Shown here one piece after another: positions 59,104 through 64,000 of a stretch of 64,000 nt of DNA; positions within the stretch are counted from its first letter, which is position 1; each line of letters starts with the position of its first letter. A program made the position numbers and the translations under genes. The notes beneath the pieces were generated by a model, which saw only the letters and a list, made by a program, of their open reading frames with translations, was not told where the DNA came from and made no database searches. This DNA comes from Pseudomonas pseudonitroreducens (GTDB lineage: Bacteria > Pseudomonadota > Gammaproteobacteria > Pseudomonadales > Pseudomonadaceae): assembly GCF_021603645.1 (NCBI RefSeq), contig NZ_BQHJ01000015.1, positions 120,132-184,131 on the forward strand, given 5' to 3'.

Positions 59104-59808
59104 ATGGATTGGAAAATCTTCCTGCTGCGGGTCGCCGCGGCACTCATCCTGGGCGCCCTGATCGGCGCCGAACGCCAGCTGCGCCAGCGCCTGACCGGCC
59201 TGCGTACCAATGCGCTGGTGAGCACCGGCGCGTGCCTGTTCGTGCTGATGACCCAGGCCATGCCGGGGCTCTCGGCGGACGCCCCGCGCATCGCCGCTTA
59301 TGTGGTGTCCGGCATCGGCTTTCTCGGCGGTGGAGTGATCATGCGCGATGGCCTGAACGTGCGTGGCCTGAACACCGCTGCCACGCTGTGGTGCACTGCT
59401 GCCATCGGCGTGCTGTGCAGCATGGGGTTGCTGCTGGAGGCCACGCTGGGCAGCGTGGTGGTGCTCTGCGCCAACATCCTGCTGCGCGACATCGCCCAGC
59501 GCCTGAACCATCAGGACGTGCTGCCGGCCAGCGAGGCGGAGCAGCGCTATGGCGTCGCCATCATCTGCCGCGCCGAAGACGAGATACAGGTACGCAGCCT
59601 GATGCTGCACAGCCTGGACAGCAGCGAACTGCGCCTGCAGTCGCTGCACAGCGAGGATCAGCCCAACCCGGCGAAACTGGAAGTGCGCGCCGAGCTGCTC
59701 GGCGGCCACGGCGCCGCCAGCCAGCTGGAACGAATGGTCAGCCGCATCAGCCTGGAGAAGGGCGTCAGCTCGGTGCGCTGGCAGCTGTTCGAACTGGCCA
59801 GCGATTGA
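59104..59808 (+). CDS. mgtC: MgtC/SapB family protein
   Basis: A 234-residue protein: four to five transmembrane segments in residues 1-140 with ILGALIGAERQLRQRLTGLR near 16, GIGFLGGGVIMRD near 71 and NTAATLWCTAAIG near 91, then a soluble ACT-like C-terminal domain. MgtC aids survival at low Mg2+ and in macrophages. GAGGTGG precedes the ATG at 59104. The frame is open for 41 more codons upstream, but that part is Pro-rich and does not look like the family N-terminus. Confidence 0.88.
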   Translation: MDWKIFLLRVAAALILGALIGAERQLRQRLTGLRTNALVSTGACLFVLMTQAMPGLSADAPRIAAYVVSGIGFLGGGVIMRDGLNVRGLNTAATLWCTAAIGVLCSMGLLLEATLGSVVVLCANILLRDIAQRLNHQDVLPASEAEQRYGVAIICRAEDEIQVRSLMLHSLDSSELRLQSLHSEDQPNPAKLEVRAELLGGHGAASQLERMVSRISLEKGVSSVRWQLFELASD

Positions 59809-59828
59809 GTATGCGAGCACCCATGGCT

Positions 59829-60640
59829 TTTCGTAGGACCGAGGGGGACGCCTAATCCTTGCTCGCGAACTGGCTGAACTCCGCTACCAAGGCGGTTCGC
59901 GAGCAAGCTCGCTCCTACACATGCAGGCTTTATCCCGTGAGTAGGAACAACTGTCTTTTTCGGGAAGCCCGCGCCGATGCATTCCCCTCACCCCAGCCCT
60001 CTCCCTTAGGGAGAGGGGGCCGTCCGTGCCCGCTGACGCCGAAGTTTCATCCTGCACCGATCCGTCCCCTCTACCTCAGGAGCGGGGCGCGCAGCCAGGG
60101 TTAGGGTGAGGGCATTGCCAAGCACCAAGAGGCGCCTGTAGGAGCGGATTCGGTCCGCGATTGGCATCAGGCGACTGTGGTTTCAACGGATTGAGCAAGC
60201 GAGCACCCAAGGCTCTTTGTAGGACCGAGGGGGACGCCTAGTCCTTGCTCGCGAACTGGCAGAACTCCGTTGCCAAGGTTGTTCGCGAGCAAGCTTGTTC
60301 CTACAAATGCAGGCTTTATCCCGTGCCTAGGAGAGGGCTCTCTCCTACAAGAACCGCGCCACGCGGTATCGGAACGTCGATCGTAGGATGGGTGGAGCGG
60401 AGCGATACCTATGCTGCTGGTGCAACTCTGGCTGAATTCCGCTGCCAAGGCGGTTCGCGAGCAAGCTCGCTCCTACACATGCAGGCTTTATCCCGTGCCT
60501 AGGAGAGGGCTCGCTCCTACAGGAGCCGCGCCACGCGGTATCGGAACGTCGATCGTAGGATGGGTGGAGCGGAGCGAACCCATGCTGTTGGTGCAACTCA
60601 TTGATGGGTATCGCTTCGCTCCACGCCATCCTGCAAAGGC
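59829..60640. repeat. Mosaic of REP and other inverted repeats
   Basis: The 838-base gap holds two copies of a ~135 bp unit (59806-59940 and 60192-60331) plus a shortened third copy at 60425-60500, each with GTAGGACCGAGGGGGACGCC, a half REP and a reverse REP (59895-59918, 60281-60304, 60453-60476). Between them are a CCCTCTCC-type repeat (59988-60115) and a GTAGGAGCGGATTCGGTCC element at 60137. Two GTAGGATGGGTGGAGC elements (60383 and 60555-60634) end the block. No gene is visible. Confidence 0.82.
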
Positions 60641-60646
60641 CGGGGC

Positions 60647-61732
60647 TCAGCTCTCGCGGGCGGCACGGCAACCGCAGCGCGGTGCCGGTGTGCGGGCTTC
60701 CTCGGCCACCACGCCGCGCCACCAGCGTTCAGCGCTATGTGGCGCTTCGATAGCGATGCGCTCGCCCATCATTGGCGTGGTGACGCTGAGCCCACGCTCG
60801 CCGGCGATTTCCAGTACGCGTTCGAAGGGTTCGTACCAGGCGTGCATGGCCAGGTCGAAGGTGCCGTTGTGGATCGGTAGCAGCCAGCGGCCGTTGAGGT
60901 CCTGGTGTGCCTGCACGGTCTGTTGCGGGTGCATGTGCACGTACGGCCAGTGTTCGTTGTAGGCGCCGGTTTCCATCAGCGTCAGGTCGAAGTGGCCGAA
61001 GCGTCGGCCGATTTCGGCGAAGCCGTCGAAGTAGCCGGTGTCGCCGCTGAAGAAGATGCGCAGGCTGTCGTCTTCGATCACCCAGGAGCACCACAGAGTG
61101 CGGTTGCCGTCGCGTACACCACGGCCGGAGAAGTGCTGCGCCGGGGTGGCGGTCAGGCACAGGCCGTCCACCGTGGTGCTCTGCCACCAGTCCAGTTGGC
61201 GGATCTTTTCCGCCGCTACGCCCCAGTCGAGCAGGCGGTCGCCCACGCCCAGCGGGGTGAGGAAGACCTGCGCGCGCTCGGCGAGCACGGCGATGGTGGC
61301 GCGGTCGAGGTGGTCGTAATGATCGTGGGACAGGATCACGCCACGGATCGGCGGCAGGTCGCGCAGGGCGATCGGCGGTGCGTGGAAGCGCTTGGGCCCG
61401 GCGAAGCTGAAGGGCGAGGCGCGTTCGGAAAACACCGGGTCGGTCAGCCACCAGCCGCCGCGCAACTTGAGCAGCAGGGTGGAGTGGCCGAGGCGATACA
61501 GGCTGCGGTCAGGCGCTGCGTCCAGCTCGTCCGGCGTCAGCGCGCGCACGGGCACCGGCGCGCGCGGCACGGTGTTCTTCGGCTTGTTGAAGAGCACATC
61601 CCAGAGCACTCTCGCGCTGGGCTCGGGCATGTCGGCCGGGCGCGGGGTGAGGTTGTGGAAGCGGCCTCCGCGCGATTGCGCGGAGTGGTCGTAGTCGCCG
61701 ATGGGCGCGCGTTGCAGTGGGAGGCGGGGCAA
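60647..61732 (-). CDS. Metallo-beta-lactamase-fold hydrolase (NAPE-PLD/UlaG-like)
   Basis: A 361-residue protein with RLGHSTLLLKLRGGWWLTDP near residue 80, the metal motif SHDHYDHLDR near 134, TPAQHFSGRG near 196 and FFSGDTGYFDG near 226. This set is typical of the NAPE-hydrolysing phospholipase D-like group of MBL-fold enzymes. The best start is TTG at 61732-61730, with GAGG nine bases upstream. Other starts are internal and would lose N-terminal sequence conserved in the group. Substrate unknown. Confidence 0.78.
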   Translation of the reverse strand: MPRLPLQRAPIGDYDHSAQSRGGRFHNLTPRPADMPEPSARVLWDVLFNKPKNTVPRAPVPVRALTPDELDAAPDRSLYRLGHSTLLLKLRGGWWLTDPVFSERASPFSFAGPKRFHAPPIALRDLPPIRGVILSHDHYDHLDRATIAVLAERAQVFLTPLGVGDRLLDWGVAAEKIRQLDWWQSTTVDGLCLTATPAQHFSGRGVRDGNRTLWCSWVIEDDSLRIFFSGDTGYFDGFAEIGRRFGHFDLTLMETGAYNEHWPYVHMHPQQTVQAHQDLNGRWLLPIHNGTFDLAMHAWYEPFERVLEIAGERGLSVTTPMMGERIAIEAPHSAERWWRGVVAEEARTPAPRCGCRAARES

Positions 61733-61864
61733 GGCACTGATCCTCTGGTGGCGGAGTCTGTCAGGACACCACGCTACAGGCTCGGCCGCCAGGGATCATT
61801 ACCGGCATTTTGATTCAGAACATCACCGGCATCGATACAAGCCGCGCGCCCCGGGGGATGCCCT

Positions 61865-62255
61865 GCAGGAGCGAGCTCGCTCGCGAACCCCTTGACGCCG
61901 GGGCTGCTGGGGGAAACATCGCGGACGGAGCCCGCTTCCACGCGAACGCAAGCGTTGGGGCTGACCTGCAGGAGCGAGCTCGCTCGCGAACCCCTCGACG
62001 CCGGGGCTGCTGGGGGAAACATCGCGGACGGAGCCCGCTTCCACGCGAACGCAAGCGTTGGGGCAGGCCTGTAGGAGCGAGCTTGCTCGCGAACCCCTTG
62101 ACGCCGGAGCCGCCGGGGAGACATCGCGGAAAGAGTCCGCTCCCACGCGAACGCAAGCGTTGGGGCTGGCCTGCAGGAGCGAGCTTGCTCGCGAACCGAT
62201 TGGTGCCGGAGCTGCCGGGAGGCATCGCGGCCAAGGTTGGTTCCTACAGCAAGCG
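61865..62255. repeat. Tandem array with 103 bp period carrying REP palindromes
   Basis: Units begin with REP copies at 61865, 61968, 62071 and 62173; the spacing is 103, 103 and 102 bases. Each unit continues with CTTGACGCCGGGGCTGCTGG-like sequence and ends CACGCGAACGCAAGCGTTGG. The last unit is cut short. The gap 61733-62257 holds no gene. Confidence 0.87.
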
Positions 62256-62257
62256 CA

Positions 62258-63400
62258 TCAATCCAGCTTCGAGAGAATCTCCCAGGCCAGCTTCACCCGC
62301 ACCTCGTTGGGGTAGTTGCGGTTGGCGAGGATGACGATGCCGCGCTGCTTCGCCGGGACGAAGGCGACGTAGGCGCCGAAGCCGCCGGTGGCGCCAGTCT
62401 TGTTCACCCAGACGTCCTGCTGCGGTGGCAGCGGCTTGCGCAGAGCCTTCACCGGCTGGCTCTCCAGCACCATCGACGGACCGTTGTATTGCTGCAGCTC
62501 GGCGAGCTTGGGCGGGTAGGCGTACTGTTCCCAGATCAGGTCCTGGGTCATCGGGCCAACCTGGTAGTAGCCGGTTCGCGTGGCATCCACCGCGGCCCGC
62601 AGCTTGTCGCCGAGCTTCACCTCGCCCAGCTGAATCTGCACGAAGCGCAGCAGGTCGCGGCTGCTGGATTTGACCCCGTAGGCCTCGTCGGCGATCTGGT
62701 CGGGGTTCACCCGCACGGGCGCATCGTCCTTGTCGTAGCCCTGGGCGTAGATGGCCTGGCGCGTCACCGGCACGTCGATGTGGGTGTTGCTCAGGCCCAG
62801 CGGCGCGAAGACGTTGCGTTGCATGGCGGTCTTGAACGGCACGTCGAGGGCGCGGGCGGTGGCGATGCCGAGCAGGCCGACACTGGGGTTGGCGTAGGTG
62901 CGCTGGGTATCGGCCGGGTACTGCGGCTGCCAGGTCTTGTAATAGTCGGTGAGCTGGGCGGGCGTCTTCACCTCGTCGGGCAGCTGCAGCGGGAAGCCGC
63001 CGCTGACGTGGGTGGCGAGCTGGAGCAGCGTCACCTTGTCCAGTGCGCTGCCGCGTAGCTCCTTCAGGTAACGCGTCGGGCTGTCCTGCAGCTTGAGCTT
63101 ACCGCTGGCCTGGGCGAAGCCGGCGAGGGTGGCGGTGAAGGTCTTGCTCACCGAGCCGATCTCGAACAGCGTGTCGCTGCTCACCGGCTGCCTGCTCTGC
63201 TTCGAGGCCACGCCGAAGTTGTAGAAGCGCTGCTCGCCGTGGTTGGTGACGCCGATGGCGAGGCCGGCGATGTTCTGTTCGCGCATGACCTGCTGGGCGA
63301 GCTTGTTCACCTTTGCGTCGAAGTCCGGCGGGGCCGCCTGGGCGAAGCTGGTGACGAGAAACGGGAGCAGGGCAAGGGCGAGCGGGGCGTTCCGGTGCAT
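62258..63400 (-). CDS. ampC: Class C beta-lactamase (AmpC)
   Basis: A 380-residue precursor with a signal peptide (MHRNAPLALALLPFLV..., cut after AQA near residue 22). The three motifs are Ser83-Val-Ser-Lys86, Tyr169-Ala-Asn171 and Lys334-Thr-Gly336, as in class C enzymes. It would be periplasmic. The ATG at 63400 is chosen for the signal peptide; an earlier ATG would add 13 residues before it. No ampR-like gene is divergent from it, in contrast to the usual P. aeruginosa layout; upstream lies a lipoprotein gene in the same direction. Confidence 0.92.
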   Translation of the reverse strand: MHRNAPLALALLPFLVTSFAQAAPPDFDAKVNKLAQQVMREQNIAGLAIGVTNHGEQRFYNFGVASKQSRQPVSSDTLFEIGSVSKTFTATLAGFAQASGKLKLQDSPTRYLKELRGSALDKVTLLQLATHVSGGFPLQLPDEVKTPAQLTDYYKTWQPQYPADTQRTYANPSVGLLGIATARALDVPFKTAMQRNVFAPLGLSNTHIDVPVTRQAIYAQGYDKDDAPVRVNPDQIADEAYGVKSSSRDLLRFVQIQLGEVKLGDKLRAAVDATRTGYYQVGPMTQDLIWEQYAYPPKLAELQQYNGPSMVLESQPVKALRKPLPPQQDVWVNKTGATGGFGAYVAFVPAKQRGIVILANRNYPNEVRVKLAWEILSKLD

Positions 63401-63464
63401 GACGACTTCCAGGGCGGTGCAAAAGGCTGACCCTAGCACCGTCGTCGCGTTCGCTCCAGCCGGA

Positions 63465-63485
63465 GGCGGGGCATTGCACCCCGCC
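63465..63485 (-). terminator. Hairpin after the lipoprotein gene
   Basis: GGCGGGG-7-CCCCGCC between the lipoprotein stop and the ampC start. There is no T run, so partial read-through into ampC is possible. Confidence 0.5.
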
Positions 63486-63494
63486 CGGCGAACG

Positions 63495-63935
63495 TCAACG
63501 GATGTTGTTGATGCTGCCCTTGTTGCCGGTGACCTTGACGTCGACCTTCTTGAAGATGAAGTAATCCTGCACGTTCACTTCGTAGCGCGGCGCGACGATC
63601 AGGTCGGAACCCGAGCTCTTCACGGCCTTGTAGGCAGCAGCGGCCTTGACCGAAGAAACCGGATCGAACGCCGCCAGGCTCATGCCCGAACCGCTTTCGG
63701 CGCCGTAGGTCACGCCGTCGGCGTACTGGCTGTCGCCGCCGAACTTGATGAAGCCGAACAGGATGTTGACCTGGGACTGGCCGCTGATCGGGCCACCGAC
63801 GGCAACGTCTGCCTTCAGGTCGGTCTTGACGGCGCCGGCGATCGGGGCGATCGGCTGGCTGACGTTGTAGCTGGTGCAGCCGGTGGCGAGGGCGGCGACC
63901 GAGACGAGTGCAGCGGCGCTCAGGAACTTCTTCAT
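63495..63935 (-). CDS. Putative lipoprotein of unknown function
   Basis: A 146-residue protein with a lipoprotein signal peptide, MKKFLSAAALVSVAALATGC, where the Cys20 follows a lipobox-like LATG. The mature part has FGFIKFGGDSQYADGV near residue 61 and many small residues. I do not recognise a characterised family. AAGGAG lies before the ATG. It should sit in the outer membrane or in the inner membrane's outer face. Confidence 0.75.
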   Translation of the reverse strand: MKKFLSAAALVSVAALATGCTSYNVSQPIAPIAGAVKTDLKADVAVGGPISGQSQVNILFGFIKFGGDSQYADGVTYGAESGSGMSLAAFDPVSSVKAAAAYKAVKSSGSDLIVAPRYEVNVQDYFIFKKVDVKVTGNKGSINNIR

Positions 63936-64000
63936 GCTTACTCCTTGTATGCAAATGCCCCTTTTTGCATTGGATTGGGGGCGGCGGCACTGTAGGGGGG

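Noticed and set aside
61865-62255. CRISPR array
   Set aside because: The repeating unit is 103 bp with no variable spacers and carries the REP palindrome found elsewhere between genes; there are no cas genes.
1-64000. tRNA, rRNA, insertion sequence or phage genes
   Set aside because: Looked for by eye and none was recognised; a tool search could still find a small RNA that I cannot see.

Overview
The window is GC-rich, densely coded DNA from a Gram-negative bacterium, most likely a Pseudomonas of the P. aeruginosa / P. citronellolis / P. nitroreducens side (inference). The reasons are the REP-like palindromes with a GTAGGAGCGAGC core between genes, a chromosomal AmpC, AzlCD, MgtC and LTA-synthase-like genes, and typical Pseudomonas gene context. 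No tRNA, rRNA, CRISPR array, integrase or insertion sequence was seen.

Positions 1 to about 35,500 hold a steroid-nucleus degradation island. Ring A/B enzymes are a KstD-type 3-ketosteroid dehydrogenase (568-2325), a second KstD-family flavoprotein (7197-8858), a 3beta/17beta-hydroxysteroid dehydrogenase-like SDR (8871-9626), a KshB-like reductase (9628-10704), a delta5-3-ketosteroid isomerase (29577-29960), the HsaA/HsaB flavin monooxygenase pair (5233-6417 and 6673-7191), the extradiol dioxygenase HsaC (14408-15304), and HsaD, HsaE, HsaG and HsaF (31884-35463). Ring C/D enzymes are FadD3 (11898-13472), IpdA, IpdB, IpdC and EchA20 (15315-19698), FadE-type dehydrogenases (19715-21954 and 24537-26893), FadA6 (21965-23113), IpdF (26906-27688), a MaoC hydratase and further SDRs and a second thiolase. 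Together they would take a 3-hydroxy- or 3-keto-steroid through 9,10-seco opening, ring A cleavage and HIP-CoA breakdown. The oxygenase KshA and side-chain genes are not in the window.

The most interesting signal is regulatory. Ten copies of a dyad, TAGTCC-N4-GGACGA, stand upstream of the transcription units of the island on both strands. Each is followed at a fixed offset by a sigma70-like -10 hexamer, which puts the dyad centre near -42.5, the place of a class II activator of the LuxR kind. The same site drives two units with no textbook steroid function: a luciferase-like flavin monooxygenase (3870-5003) and an SDR + SRPBCC pair (30254-31505). These are candidates for new steps or partners in steroid catabolism. 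A Phd/ParE-like toxin-antitoxin pair sits antisense inside the island.

From 35.5 kb to the end the content is ordinary accessory and housekeeping material: a winged-helix/TPR regulator, DUF1127 and GFA proteins, a LysR / iron alcohol dehydrogenase / APC permease group, a tightly overlapping four-gene operon (PepSY, sialidase-like, membrane protein, LTA-synthase-like), a molbindin, a GGCT-like protein, an M24 peptidase-like protein, AzlCD, topoisomerase IB, an MpaB-like oxygenase divergent from a TetR regulator, an NDH-2-like dehydrogenase divergent from an Rrf2 regulator with a perfect 9+9 bp palindrome between them, a SleB-like hydrolase, an alpha/beta hydrolase, MgtC, a metallo-hydrolase, AmpC and a lipoprotein. 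Intergenic gaps are loaded with REP-like and other inverted repeats, in two places amplified into tandem arrays with 169 bp and 103 bp units.
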